From Cryptomeria japonica (taxonomy: Eukaryota > Streptophyta > Pinopsida > Cupressales > Cupressaceae): a DNA stretch of 64,000 nucleotides. Below, piece by piece: positions 34,862-47,758 of this stretch. How positions within the stretch are numbered: position 1 is the stretch's first letter; every line of letters begins with the position of its first letter. The position numbers and the translations under genes are program-made. The stretch is taken from contig NC_081412.1 of assembly GCF_030272615.1 (NCBI RefSeq), forward strand, positions 473,168,157-473,232,156, in the 5' to 3' direction. The notes under the pieces are model-generated. The model saw nothing but the letters and a program-made list of their open reading frames with translations. It was not told where the DNA came from and did no database searches.

Positions 34862-37800
34862 CAGAGAAGTAGCACGTGTCTGGACTCACCTAGTCTCAAC
34901 AAGTCTCATGTTGACTTTTTCATAGCGAGTTCTGGGGGCTCGGACTCGGACTCGGACTCGATCTCAACTGAGTCTCGACAAGACTTGTTGAACTCACATG
35001 GGACGGACTCGGCTGGAAAAGTCGGACACAAAAATTAAAGTTTAAACTTGTGTTTTTACTTATATTTCCTCTACATCCCTAAAAGAAACTACATTACATT
35101 TTGTTGGCAAAATAAGAGAAAAGAGAGTTGTGAGGTAAAATAAAATTGCATTGTAGGGCAACCAGCAAGTTGGTAGAGAAAAACTCCATCATCAAGTCAT
35201 ATTTGGGCACCTATAATGACATTTGGTACATCAAGAGGTATCTACCAATCAACGATTGAAAGGAGTTTTCATTTTATTTAAGAGGTAAGTTTTTTTTTTT
35301 TCAATTAAAAATTGCATTATTTTTTTACATTCCAATTCTTTTTTAGAACAAACTCTACATTTTATTGGAATAAACTGTTCAATTTTTTGTATTAGTTTAA
35401 TAATTATAAATGACAATTTGCAAATGTTCATTTTTTATTATAATTGTGTTATTGCAACAACCTTGAGCTTTTCAAGTCATATTTTTCACAATGTCTACTT
35501 CTAGAACCCCAATTAGAAAGGACCCAGCTTGGAAACATGCTGAAATTTTTCCCGACCAAAAAAGATGAGAGGCAAAATGTGCATATTGGAAAAGAATTTT
35601 TCATGGAGGCATTAATAGATTAAAATACCATCTTGGCCAAATACCCACCCATGATGCTATGGGATGCAATTAGGCACCTCGAGGTTATTTGTGAGGTGCA
35701 AATGCAATTAGAAACATGTGAAATGCAAAAAGAATTGAAAAAGTGGCAAAGAGAGGAGTTAACTTGCATTGGTAGTATTGGAGAGGCTTCTTTCATGCTG
35801 CCATTTCATTCTAGTGCTAGTACATGTGCTAGTGTTGGTGCTAGTGGGAGTATTAGCATTTGTCCTAGAATTCGTAAATCTAGGATGGATTTATATTTTT
35901 TGCAATGCACTACTACTAACTCCTAGTTCCCAACCATCACTTGAGAGCATGCATTGGAACAAAGAGGCACATGATGCAGCTAGATGTGCAATTGGAGACT
36001 TATGGTACTATTGCACCATTCCATTCTATGGAGCCGTATAATTCATTTTTGTTTGATTGTTTTAAAATGTATAGTTTGATTCTTTGTCTCATGAATTTTT
36101 ATATTTAGATGTATGTTGAATTCAAATTTGAAGTTAAACTCTCCATTTCTAAATACCTATCTTATTAAATTTATTTGTGACATGTCTTAGGTCTCCTTTT
36201 TGGCAAAATATGGTTGATGCCATAACCATTTGTGGCGTAGGGTTCAAAGCCCCTACTCAAGATGCCTTAAAGGGCCCAATTTTGACACAAACCGTGCCTG
36301 GAGGATAAGCCACAATAGAGGAGCAGCGCTTGGTATGGAGCAAGAAGGGTTGCGCCATCATCACCGATGTTTGGACCAATAAAAGTGGGACACTGCTGAA
36401 TTTTCTTGTTTCTTCCGTAGGTGATTGTACTTCCCTCAATGAATAGAATAGTTTGGATTTGATTTAGTGATTAATATTTTTAATTTATGCTTTATTGAAT
36501 CATCAATTTTGCTTCTTTTTTAGGTGGCACCGTGTTCATTGAGTCAATTGATGCTTCAAGACATACAAAAAATTCCACATACCTTTGTGAGGATTTAGAA
36601 GAAGTCCTACTTAAAGTGGCTGAAGAGAGAGTGGTTCAAGTGGCGATTAATAATCCAACAAATTATGTTATTGCATGTAGACAATTGATGGAGAGGCACC
36701 CAACAATATTTTGGACTCCATGTGCCTCCCATTGCCTTGACATCATATTGGAGGACCTTGGCAAGCTTCCATAGGTCAAAACATGTGTGGATACAACCAA
36801 AAATATTTACAAATCTATATATAATCACACATGGGTCCTTAGCGTAATGAGATCATTCATAAAATACACAAGGCAAAGGGAGTCGGCTTGTCCTGGCATC
36901 ACTAGATTAGCTACTAATTTCATCACATTGCAATCCTTGGTTAGGTCAAAGAAAGCTTTGAGGTGTATGTTGTTGGTGAGGAGTGCACTTCCTCATCCTA
37001 TGCTATGACCATTGTAGGGATTGATGTGGCAAATTGCATTTTTGATGACCTGGGCTTTAGAGCACTTTGTGCAGAGATTGTTGAGGTAAAATTTAATTCT
37101 AAATTATGTTTTCATTTTAAATTCATATTGTTCTTTTATTTTTATTCATATTATTCTTTTATTTGTTTATTTTCGTTCACACTATGTTAAAGTTAATATT
37201 TCACAATACTTGTAGTTCACTGAGCCCTTGGTAGTTCTCCTACGAATTTCTAATGAGGAGAATTCCGCAATGGGTTACATATATGACGACATGCATAGGC
37301 TCAAGGAGGCTATTAGATCCGTCTGAGGGAGTTGAGAGTAAATATCATCCCATTTGGAAGATCATTGATAGGAGACGACACCTCAAGCTTCACAGGCCCC
37401 TCCATGCAGTTGCTTATTTCCTCAATCTTGCATTTCAATACTGCCTTGCCTTCAAGGTTGATGAGGAGGATCTTAATGGGCTCTACTCAATGATAGAGTG
37501 GATGTCACCTAGTGATAGCGACCATATAGTCCACAAGATAGAGGCCTTTACTAATGCACAAGGAGAGCTCTTTTCTTGTCAAATGTGCAAAGACAATCCG
37601 ACGACATTGCAACCAAGTAAAAATATATTTAAGTACATAATTTAAGTTTAAATAAGTAATAAAAAATTTCTTTTTTATATTATTATTAAATGCTGAAACT
37701 TAATGCTTAAGTTGGAAATGAGATTGATGTTTTTTCTTTTTCCCATCTCAAATAGATGGTAGCAAATGTTTCGTGCTAAAGCACCATGCTTTCGTAGAAT

Positions 37801-38558
37801 TGTCATTCACATATTAAACTAACCATGAAATGCTTCGAGTTGTGAGTGCATCTGGAGTAAGTTTGAGCACATACACCCCAAGAGGCGCAATACACTGTTT
37901 GTAGAGAGGTTGAATGATCTAGTCTATGTTGATTACAGCCTTTGTCTTAAACACAAATAAGTTTTCAACCATGAATCCACCCCAATTATGCTAGAGGAGG
38001 TCGATCTACAATTTGAGTGGTTCACTGAGGCTAGGAATCTTGTCTATAGTGACGAGGACCTTGATTGGGTTGACTAGGCAAATAGAGTGGTTGGAGTTGT
38101 AGCCATGGTAGAGGAGGATAGAGCATGAACAGACACAGGCGCATCTAATGTTGGTGACGGTGGCATGGATTCACAAGTAGAGATTATGGTTGTTACATCA
38201 TCCAAGACTGACCTTAGACGCCTTGATATTTGTTTGTAACATTTGATGTCATGGATTTCATATTCCATGACTTTTGCATACATTTGACGATATTTCTATA
38301 TTGAAGTGTTTTATTTCCTTCAGGTACAATTTGCATATATACTTATGTAATCGTTGTATACTTGTGTACGTGATCAAATTAGCTTCTATTTGATGATGTT
38401 ATTATGTATTTACGGTTTATTTAATAAAGGGTGCGTGTTCAAGTTAAAAATCCTTAAAATCTCTAAACTTATTGGGTTTTCAACTTTGCCGAGTCTTTTT
38501 GCTAAGTCTTGAGTCCCAAATCGAGTCACCCTCATCGAGTCGGAGTTTTGTACATATG
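34862..38558 (+). mobile_element. hAT transposon, near full length
   Basis: Flanks GTTTTGAC (34854-34861) and GTCTTGGC (38559-38566) agree at 6 of 8 bases and match the uninterrupted GTCTCAGC in the related copy at about 48567, so this is a decayed 8-bp duplication at a known empty site. The left end begins CAGAGAAGTAGCACG; the right end, reverse complemented, begins CATATGTACAAAACTCCGACTCG. Both ends carry repeats of GACTCGG/GAGTC (for example CTCGGACTCGGACTCGGAC at about 34939). It encodes a decayed transposase. Confidence 0.75.
35491..38238 (+). pseudogene. hAT transposase (BED finger, DUF659, dimerisation domain), degenerate
   Basis: ATG at 35491 gives a BED zinc-finger region: DPAWKHAEIFPDQKR, then KCAYWKRIFHGGINRLKYHL, with the second zinc Cys replaced by Trp. 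About 35970-36040 reads LWYYCTIPFYGAV. DUF659 follows (KKGCAIITDVWTNKSGTLLN; after an intron ending TTTTTTAG at about 36523, GTVFIESIDASRHTKN, then ERHPTIFWTPCASHCLDIIL). An intron runs from about 37086 to 37215. Then come AMGYIYDDMHRLKEAIRSV and HPIWKIIDRR. The last part (from about 37756) reads FRAKAPCF and later FEHIHPKRRNTLFVERLNDL, the hAT dimerisation motif. Several stops and frameshifts disable it. This once cut and pasted its own element. Confidence 0.8.
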
Positions 38559-39100
38559 GTCTTGGCATGTTTTCTTTCAATTTTCAATACCTTGGGAAGG
38601 CCTTATGCATTGGTGTTCAAATTAGTTTAATATTTACAGTAAAGTTACAATGTTCTAATATTTTCTTTAGTTGATTGCTATTCTTTTTGGATTAGACTAT
38701 GTGAGATTTTTTATATAATGTTTCAGATCACACTATATAATCCATCATTAGGATAGATGAGAGCTAAGAGATAGATTCATGATTAGTTGTAGACTTGAAT
38801 TGGCTTAAAAAGAGGGTAGAGGAGAGGAGGTGGAGGGATTCCGCTCTATTCTTTTTCATTTTTATTTTTTATTTAATTTCTTATCTCCTTTTCTTTGAGC
38901 CACATGTCAACACCCCCATCCCTTGATGATGGATCACAGAGTGTGATCCGAAATACCGATAAAAAAAATCTCACACAATCATAATCCATAAAGAGTAGCA
39001 TTCAATTAAACTACGGAGTGTGGAATTCTAATATCATTAACTTTATATAGTGTTTAATGTTATAAAATTAACTTATGTTCCCCCAAGTTGGATGCTTAAG

Positions 39101-39478
39101 GAAATAGAGTGTCGGTACTAAAGTTGTTTTTAAAAACACTTAAGGTGCCTATTTGAGGGAAAATTAAATTATTTGACTTTTAAATGCACTATTTCCCCCA
39201 AATCTACATAATGGAAATTTGGCTCTCATTTTCATCATTCAATGTTTGCACACATGGGGAGTGTTAAATACACCACAAGATAGAGAGGGGAAATAGAGTG
39301 TCGGTACTAAAGTTGTTTTTAAAAACACTTAAGGTGCCTATTTGAGGGAAAATTAAATTATTTGACTTTTAAATGCACAATTTCCCCCAAATCTACATAA
39401 TGGAAATTTGGCTCTCATTTTCATCATTCAATGTTTGCACACATGGGGAGTGTTAAATACACCACAAGATAGAGAGGG
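39101..39478. repeat. Near-identical 189-bp tandem duplication
   Basis: 39101-39289 is repeated at 39290-39478 with about one difference (GCACTATTT versus GCACAATTT). The unit begins GAAATAGAGTGTCGG and ends GATAGAGAGGGG. It spans Gypsy LTR sequence and the edge of the neighbouring Copia-like piece, so it is younger than that insertion. Confidence 0.9.
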
Positions 39479-39480
39479 GG

Positions 39481-40937
39481 GTATATCAGTTTGAATCTCA
39501 AAATAATTAATTTCTTATCTTTAAACTTCAAACCACAACTATATAATCACAACAATAATAAATCATGAAAGCACAAGTACAACAAACACATGAACACCAG
39601 ATTTATGGGGAAATCCCTAAGAAAGAAAAAACCACAGTGAGAATCACATTCACAATATGAATATAATTTATTACAATGTTGCCTCTGGAAATCATTGCGC
39701 CTAAGAGGAATTGCAAAATTAAGGCGCACAACCTTAGGGCAAGATACACATGACTTGAAAGATTGAGACACACTATCTCAGGGCAAGATACAAAAAGCTG
39801 CCATTCCGACAAAGAAAGGAATAGCTGAAATAAAATAAAAAAAATTCTCTTGATCATAATATTGTCCTTGAACCACTGTGTCATGTACCAAGATCATGGA
39901 AAACACATCTAATTTCAAATATTATCTCAAAACACTACTCTTCACAACCAACTTTCACACATCTCCAGCATCAAATTTGCTTGCAATTCATTCATGCTCG
40001 CTACTTGTCAATTCACGCATATCCCATACCTTTATTCACACATGCACACTCCTTTATATAGAAGATTATCATTAAAACCCTTGACTAAGTCAGCCATAGC
40101 AATATTACATAAATTTGGCCACTTGAACATAAAATATCCATTTTGGTCCACTCCAAGAGATAGAGAGGAGCCAAATACATCACAACACATCCATCTAAGT
40201 TGATTCCAACAAACCGCACACACTAACACACCCTCCAAGGTTGGCATCAAATGAAATATGTAGATAACTATTAAAGCATGTTAACCAGTTGACCCAAAAA
40301 CTATCCTCCAATACAAATAACATAATGTGGATCTCCACCCGCCACCATGCGACCCAAAACACTAACCAATCTCATTCTCCAAAGCAAACCCAAACCAAAA
40401 GAATATGATCCAAGGTAAGCCAATCGGACCACCCTAAACACAAGACAACTAAGCATGCTGAAAACAGAACGTAAATTTACTTGCCAGATAACATAACACT
40501 CAAAAATTGAACAAGACCATTGCACAAACCAAATGAACATGTCCTCTAAACTATGGCACTTGAATCCACATATTTGGAAGCCACCAAAAATTCTCCAAAC
40601 CAATTTTGACAGATAACCACTATCAGAAACAAGCACCTCTTCTACAATCTAAGCAACAAAGAACCTGTAAATTTGATAGTACAACATACACAAATCATAA
40701 ACATTATGTCCAAAACTACACTCCATAATTTTTACATACCCAAGGAATGCCAAGCATTCTTCCACTCAGACATTAAAAACTCTTTCCTACATAAATATTA
40801 TTTCCTGCATATTGAAACTTCCACTAAACCAACCTTTCAAAAACACCTCAACATATTTACTATAACATACAATAATATAGGCTAGAACACTCACTTTTGG
40901 ATCATCTGCAATACATAGTGACATCAATGACAACTCA
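39481..40937 (-). mobile_element. Copia-type LTR fragment (solo or truncated)
   Basis: On the minus strand the text begins near TGAGTTGTCATTGATGTCAC and holds GGAGATCCACATTATGT, a TATATAAAGGAGTGTGCATG promoter-like stretch (about 40060), then GGGATTTCCCCATAAATCTG and GGTGTTCATGTG, typical of Copia LTR and R regions. No coding follows. It interrupts the Gypsy LTR relative to the copy at 48950. I could not fix exact ends or a target duplication. Confidence 0.4.
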
Positions 40938-41334
40938 AGTTTCCAATAAGACGATGTTGTTGGAACAAATAAATGAGTTATTCTAGTTGATTGAATATGA
41001 AAATCCTCATCAAAGCACTAGTTTTAATGGTGAAGATCCTCCCTAGTTGGATTAGGCATGCTTTGACCTCAAGCTACACCATTGCTTTCATAGTTGTAGA
41101 TATATGGGGTTTCAAAGAAAATGATGGGTTTCAAGATAAATTGATTTTGCGTTCTTTGGTAAATGATGATTTGTTTTCAATACGATCATATATGAAAATC
41201 ATATGAAAAAACCAATAAAATACAATAATAGTAATTTATGACAATGAGAATTGACTTTGCACACTAATCATTTGATGTGGTATTGTTGTTTCATAAATGA
41301 GAACTAAAAGATAATTAGGAGGGTATTATTATTG

Positions 41335-41346
41335 TGGTACTAGAGC
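41335..41346 (+). other. Primer binding site of the Gypsy element
   Basis: TGGTACTAGAGC matches TGGTATCAGAGC at 10 of 12 bases and lies 54 bases before the gag ATG. Confidence 0.55.
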
Positions 41347-41399
41347 TGGTCTCTCCTATAAACTTGTGTTTAACCTTTGCATGTTGTTGAACATCACCG

Positions 41400-42623
41400 A
41401 TGAGTGAAAGGGACTCAAGGTATTATATTCACGAGCAAAAGAAATCAAAACCACAAGTTCCTTTTGAGAATCCATCTGCAGCACATCAAGGACTACAGGT
41501 GGAGGTGTTTGGTAATAGCAACAATTCTTCGAACTCTACACCAAATCTATCTAGTCCACTTAAAGTCATGGGTGATATGTGTAAGGATAAAGATGGTTTA
41601 GTTAGCCTAGGCACTAAGATTGCAAAGAAATTCAATGTAGTGTAGACATGATGTCTCAAATGCTTCCTAAGATGAATTAGGGAATTACTGAAGTCACTCA
41701 AGATTAAAGTGGTGAAACAATCTCTTCAAACCAATAGAATAACACTAAGAGACACACTACCGCAATAGTGTCAGGATATGTTCCAAGGCCTCCACAACCT
41801 ACTTTCACATGTAGGGAGAAGATCCAAGATGCTTCGAAGGTTCCACTTTTATTGGTTGATGTGGTGAGGATTAGTTATGCTAAAGATGACACTCTTGCGA
41901 ATGAAATTAAGCATCATTAAAATTGAGTGAATATCTAATTCAAAGGGGAAAAAATGAGGTGGAAGAGTTTAGAACAAAGGTCCAATAGTTTAGAGTGGCT
42001 TTTACCAAGAATTGAGCAAGGTTACCTTGCCACACTTGATGATAGTGACAAGGAAACAAAATCACATTTCAGAGAACTAGCACAATTGAGCCAACATGGT
42101 AGTATGGATGCTTACAATTCTTAGTTTCAGAGGTTATCCATTATGATTCCTAATATTACAAAGAGGAGGTTGGTAGTTCTTTTTATATTGGTATTGATGG
42201 ATCCCATTACAGGATGGGTTAAGACCTTTGATCCACTAAGTTTACAAGAGGCTATGAGGAAGGCTATGGAGTTCACTGCCCCCAAAAAAAAAATTCTCAT
42301 CCAAGACCTAGGATAAAAAGGTAAGGAAACAGGATAAGAAGGAAAACATTCAACGTAAAGGCCACTTTTTGGAGATGGAAGATAACTTCAAAAAGGAGAT
42401 AAGGAAGAAAAACATTTATTTCACATGCAAGGAACCATGGGCTCTAGGACATAAATGCATGAAAAAGGGAAAAAATCATCAATTGGAGGCATATTATGTT
42501 GATAAATCTCAATCAAAGAATTCAGATCAGCGAGCTGAAATAGAGAAAAGTGAAGAAGGGCAATCAGTAGAAGAGTTTGGGGAAGAGGAGAGAAGTGGAG
42601 AGAAGTGGAGACACACTTGCTAG
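41400..42623 (+). pseudogene. Gypsy gag pseudogene
   Basis: ATG at 41400 opens an 81-codon frame (MSERDSRYYIHEQKKS), Ser/Asn-rich like the N-terminus of gag. After frameshifts 42070-42290 reads LAQLSQHGSMDAYNS, a stop, FQRLSIMIPNITKRRLVVLF, MDPITGWVKTFDPLSLQEAM and KAMEFTAPKKK, which is the Retrotrans_gag capsid region. 42369-42623 reads KKEIRKKNIYFTC and KEPWALGHKCMKKGK: a CCHC knuckle with its first Cys changed to Tyr. A Glu/Ser-rich tail follows. In life it packages the element's RNA. About 1.2 kb is normal for gag. Confidence 0.72.
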
Positions 42624-42639
42624 GTCTTTAATCTCAAAA

Positions 42640-42907
42640 CAAATGATTCATTCATGGTTAGATTTACCTTGAAAGGGTAGTAAATTGTTGCTCTTATTGA
42701 CATGGGAGTAATCTAATGGATGAGGACAATATGGCACAACATGAGCTCAAAACTAAGAAATTTGGAGGTTTCAAGGTCATGGTTGCAAATTGTCACATTA
42801 TGTCTTGCATGAGGAAGATTCCACAATTGAGGCTCCTATGGAACCACTATAAAGTCCATTATTATTATTTATATTGTGAGTACAACAGGCATGAATATTG
42901 TTCTTAG
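42640..42907 (+). pseudogene. Gypsy protease fragment
   Basis: After gag the sequence reads DSFMVRFTLKG, a stop, then VALIDMGV and, past another stop, LMDEDNMAQHELKTKKFGGF (frame 42716-42907). Gypsy proteases have AL.DTGST.NL; here DTG has become DMG, so the catalytic motif is lost. No reverse transcriptase follows; a Copia-like LTR piece begins at about 42960. Confidence 0.6.
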
Positions 42908-42959
42908 TATGTAATGGCTTCGTTCTTGTTGAGATCACCTTGAAATTACAATCTTGTTG

Positions 42960-44040
42960 AATATCCAAAACAATTGAGGAGGGTGATGGTGGTGGGGGCG
43001 AATTAGTTGTACCAATTAAAATATTTTACTCATTCCACAGAAACAAATCCGATAAACAAAATTTTGATCACTTAACCATAAACAGATAGAAGCATGAAAG
43101 AGGACACACATGAACACCAGATTTTATGTGGAAAACTCAAGAAGGAAAAACCATGGAGAATGTTAATTCTCAATTATGAAACACCTCTTAGGGCGACACC
43201 AGTTAAGCTGATTATTACAAAGGGTGGCTCACTACAGGTGGGCTCACTACCTGTCTAGAACCACCAAGAAAAGGACTCAATGCCTGGAAGAAGAAGAAAG
43301 AAAAAGAAAGAATCCACCACTAAAGCACAACTGCCACAACGCTGCAATGTCGAAACAAATCTTTGGCTCACTGCCTTCGATACCAAACAACAACAACACA
43401 CTACCACAACTTCACATAACCTCGCACACATTCGCAGAAAATAGATCTTCCTTTTCAAACCACTTGCTTCAATATGTTCTTCATTATGATGATCCTTACT
43501 TATACTAATCCCTAAAAAAAGTATTTCCCAAGTCGGCCAAAAGATAATTCACCAAAACACAATTTGAAATAGGTCTACACTAAACATTCCCACAATGGAA
43601 AGGAATGAGATGTGGACCACACCACAGTGCATTACATCGATTAAAGCAACATGTTATCCATATGCCACAATCACCAGAGAAAAAATAGAAACATTCAAGG
43701 TCAATTGAACTCGAAATGAACATATCCACAACCACAACTCCAAAGCACATCATCACATCCCAAATCAAAATATCAAAGATAAAGATATAAACAACATAAA
43801 TCCAGAATATCATCATAACTGAAAATCCGAAGCACTGCAAACACTATCAAATATCACCACCACAAAAATCATGAGCATGACATCCCAAAGCGATTTTCAA
43901 TAACATATCAAAACCTCACGACTACAACTACAACAAATCAGAAACGTGGAACACAAACTTATCACGGAAACACAAAATCAATAGGTTGACATCAATGACA
44001 ACCATATTGACACACCATCAACTTCATATTTGCAACAAAT
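42960..44040 (-). mobile_element. Second Copia-type LTR fragment
   Basis: On the minus strand it shares with 39481-40937 the phrase TTGTCATTGATGTCA near its start (complement of about 43985-44000), GTGGTCCACATCTCATTCC (about 43610-43630) and TTTTCCACATAAAATCTGG followed by TGTTCATGTG (about 43110-43130). No coding is evident. The minus frame 43840-43580 is part of this LTR, not a gene. Confidence 0.4.
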
Positions 44041-44700
44041 CTATGGAACTAAAATTTTAGAGTGAAGATAAAATGGTAGTATTGAGAGCAATGACAAAGG
44101 AGGGATCCTATATTACTACATGCAAAATGATGCAAGAAGCATTCGATCATTGGTAAAAAAAAAAAAAAAAAGTCTAAACAAAGAGGTATAATTGAATTTC
44201 AGATTTTAGGAAATCCCCTCTTTGATATTAATGTGGTATCATTTAATTATCCTCTTTTTGAGATGCATGTTAAAAGTTACGAAAAGAACAGGTTCCTAAT
44301 AATGGTTTGCTTCCTATGATGGATTATGCTAGATGGGATCAATATGGCATGCTGGATGACTTTGTACACTCACCACCACAAAGATGGGGATACTTTTCTA
44401 ACTCCAAAGTTAATAGGCATTAGCATGATGGAGCCACTTTCGAGGGGAGTATCTCTACCTAGGATCATACGCATGAGTTGTTGGGAATTTTAGATGATGA
44501 GATAGGCATTTAATCAGAGGTTATGGATCAAAAACAAGAAAGGAATGTGGTTGTTACTTCAAGTGGATTGGAGAGAGATTTTGACCAAAATTTTGTATAC
44601 TACTAAGTTGGTGACTCATGGGAAGACATTTTCAGCCAAGGCAATAACCAAACAATTCATTTTGGCCAAGGTTACTAAATGTTGCAGTAATTTGTCTTCA
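44041..44700. other. Uncharacterised interior of the Gypsy element
   Basis: Broken frames on the plus strand, for example PNNGLLPMMDYARWDQYGML and ISTQDHTHELLGILDDEI. I cannot assign them to a retroelement domain. An A run lies at 44155-44171. Confidence 0.35.
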
Positions 44701-45529
44701 TTCTATGTAAAGACCTAAATCGTTCTAACTTCAATAATAAAACGAAATTCTCTTTATTCTTAAATAAACTCATTATTCCTTTAATCAATCTATTTTATTC
44801 CACTTTTCCTTCCATAGCTTCATTTGATCATTCCATTTATATCATAATAAACACGAAATTTCTATAAAAAGATAAAGATTCTTCATTCAATAAATCGATA
44901 TAAGTAGTATCTCGATCATACAATACTTAGGCTTTTTAAAATGCCTTAAGTTCAATAACAAAAGAATACAAAGTAAAGGATGAGATGCGTCCATTGATCT
45001 ACAATACAAAGCTATCTTCAATTCAACCTTTAGAAATGAAGACGAGAACAAGATTCAGGCGCTTTTTCCACCCAACCTTGAAGCTTACACTTCCCCAGAA
45101 TTCTTAATCAATCAAGAATACCCGACCCTATACGAATTGCTTAGCAAAAAGATTTTGATAGACAAGATGGAATCTAGTGCGTGCCTAGAATGATACATGC
45201 ATTTTCGATTTTCTAATTCTGTTAAGAAAGAAATAAAATTAATCAAGGATGTGGTAGAGTGGATAAATAAATAAATCCATCTATTTCAATGGTCAATTGG
45301 TTACTCGGTCGAGTATAATGCCATGCATAGCAATAAAATATAGTTTGAAAAAAGAAAACTTTCTCTCTATAACCCACATTCGGCACCCATCGTGGAAGGT
45401 AACTTTCCCCACAACACAGGCATATCTAGCTTTCCTAATGTCTATCATAATGAATACATAAAGACAATCCTTCTTTTCTCAATTCTAGCTTCCTATTTTT
45501 TGCATGATAAAAAAATACAATATTAAAAA

Positions 45530-45655
45530 AGACAATCTTTCGTTAAATAGATATAGAAGAAAACAATCTTTCGTTTGCAACTAATTATATCTATCAAGAA
45601 AACAATCTCTCATCGACAAAAAATAAATTTGAAAAGAAAACAATCTTTCGCTTCT
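45530..45655. repeat. GACAATCTTTCG motif array
   Basis: Four copies of a motif like GAAAACAATCTTTCG at about 45530, 45553, 45598 (CTCTCATCG) and 45637, spaced 25-45 bases. This is a short irregular repeat in the LTR. Confidence 0.65.
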
Positions 45656-46452
45656 ATCTTTCAAGTAAATCAAAGACGAGAATTAAATATACGAAGATGT
45701 AACACATGTATGTATCTTTACATAAAAATTGAATAAAAAATGAGTACGCATTCTTTTATTCATTTATCATAACATGTAAATAGCGTAATCATTAACTTGC
45801 ATTCTATTTCTTATGGTTTCGAATTTCCACATTTATATCGCCTAAGTTCTCTATCTTTCCATGTGTTTTGGTTTGTCTACCTCTTTTCTCGAATAACATA
45901 TTTAGTTTGATACTAATATGTGGTTTTTCATGATTTATGAATTCAACTAACTGATTTTACTAATTTTCTATAACAACATTTAACATGATGAAAATTTATA
46001 ATGCACATACCTATATGGCTTTTCAAATGAGATACCTAATAATCATCTTAACTTCTAATGCAAGGATCAAATTCGGGAGTGTAACTCTTTTCTTCACGAA
46101 ATCAAAATAAGCTTCAATATTTAATAATTCATTATCCTAGTATTTCATCTTCTTTGTGGTTAAAATTCAAATTTTATAACGCAAAAACTCTCTCTATCCC
46201 GATGCTCTGTTTCTAGAGGATTTTGCGATCTAATTTCTATGAGTTACCCTATGTTTATCAACAAACCTTAAGAAAATATTTCATTATTGCATCTTTATTT
46301 ACATGAACGTATTTTAAAGCAATTTAAAATGGTTTCATATCAGGAAATCGAATATCATGATTCTAATTCCTTCATTTGATTATTGTATAAATCTGAACAA
46401 AATAGAACATTCTTTTATCTTTTAGATCTCTACAACAAAACTTGCTAGAATA

Positions 46453-46985
46453 GAGCCTACCTCTAAAATACGATCCAAGTCTATCATGATCACTGATAGC
46501 TTCTCCCAAAACTGTCTGCAATACGTCCAGATTCCAATGCTTTTCCCCTCTACGCCATTCTATCTCATAAGCTCTCTCTTCTCTACTTACTACTCTATAT
46601 TTCCATTCTCTATTCTTAGTTCTATCTTTTCTATATTCAACAAATTTCTCTCTTTTTCACAATACCGTTTTCTCTCCCTTCTATTCTCTAATAATAAAAC
46701 AAACTAATGCTCTTTTAAGAGCCTACCTCTGAAATTCGACGCTAAATCTGAGATGATCATCACCAATCTTTTACGACTAGTCGTAATACTCCTAAATCTC
46801 CAATGCTTTTCTCTTCTACATTCCATTCTCTAATCCTTTGTTGTATGTGTGTCCTTTTGCTGTGTTCTTTTCATCTCCATTCTTTATTCTATCACCTCTT
46901 TCTCTATTCTTTCATCTATATTCTCTGAATATTTTTCACTGTGTTTTTCTCCAAAATCAATAGTCTATTTATATTGATCAATATC
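46453..46985. repeat. Diverged ~267-bp tandem duplication in the LTR
   Basis: GAGCCTACCTCTAAAATACGA at 46453 and GAGCCTACCTCTGAAATTCGA at 46720 start two units that share CCAATGCTTTTCYCCTCTAC and a following C/T-rich tail. Divergence is considerable. Confidence 0.7.
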
Positions 46986-47758
46986 TATATTAATTCCTAT
47001 AATTGAGCCAATTCTCTCATAGAGGTGGACTGATTTATTGGTATCTACATGACACCACACATTATTTCACTATAACATAACAATCTTGATCGAGTTCGAA
47101 CACTTTGTGTTCACCATGCAAAGTTATTCATTAATTTCTTATGTGACACCACACTGCACATGCCGTTCAAAGATATTAATATCAGTGGGTTTATGTGGGT
47201 TGGTAACCCACGGCTTTCACCACGTACTGTTGTGGTGACAATAGTATGAAACATGGTTTATATGGAAGGTGGGGTAGTCGGTGGTGTTATTGACTCCCTC
47301 CCTTATATTAAGTGGGGTTAGTTGATACCACTATCATATATATATATACACTAGTAAACTAATTAATATATTGTTTCACCCATTCACACATATCTGCATA
47401 AAAAGAACATATAAACATAGGGTCAATATTCATTTTTAAATCATTAACAAATTACATTCTCATTGAACAATAAAACATAATATTTTGCCATCACTCATGC
47501 AATTTTAATCACAACTCAGATCATGCAACGAATGCACACATAAATGTGTATATACTACAGTGGTGTGTCAGATTCCATCTATTCTAGCGAAGTCCATGAG
47601 CTAAGAGAAATCATTTCTTTGCATTTGAATTTCTTTCACATTATCATCTAATTCCTCTAAAATTTTCCATTTCCATTTCGATTTCATTTCATTTGCAAAA
47701 AGTAAACATTGTTTTCCTAATTAAATAATTATGGATAAGTAGGGTTTGTGACATTCTA

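Larger units (their letters stand above)
34490..41334 (+). repeat. Putative 5' LTR of the Gypsy element, interrupted
   Basis: About 1.4 kb of LTR remains if the hAT element and the Copia LTR piece are removed. It aligns with 48250-49081: GAGCTGGGAGAGTTC, TCTGATGATGGTTTGGAGTT, ATTGCTATTTATAATTACTCG versus GTTGCTACTTATAGTAAGTTA, then TACAATGTTCTAAT and CTCTCATTTTCAYCATTCA. Its 3' end meets the PBS. Confidence 0.45.
44706..47753 (-). mobile_element. Long solo-LTR-like unit, 3.0 kb, TSD TTCTA
   Basis: TTCTA at 44701-44705 and 47754-47758 is a perfect 5-bp duplication. On the minus strand it starts TGTCACAAACCCTACTTATCC, like the TGTCACAACCCTCC start of 19378-22796, and ends GGTCTTTACA. No coding is found. 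It contains repeats of GAAAACAATCTTTCG (45530-45650), a C/T-rich part (46530-46960) and a diverged duplication of about 267 bp starting GAGCCTACCTCT (46453 and 46720). A solo LTR of a long-LTR family fits best. Confidence 0.66.

Noticed and set aside
40301-40636. 111-codon minus-strand frame as a gene
   Set aside because: It falls inside a Copia-type LTR fragment and has no start context or domain.
43224-43508. 94-codon plus-strand frame
   Set aside because: It is antisense to a Copia-type LTR piece and is rich in low-information residues.
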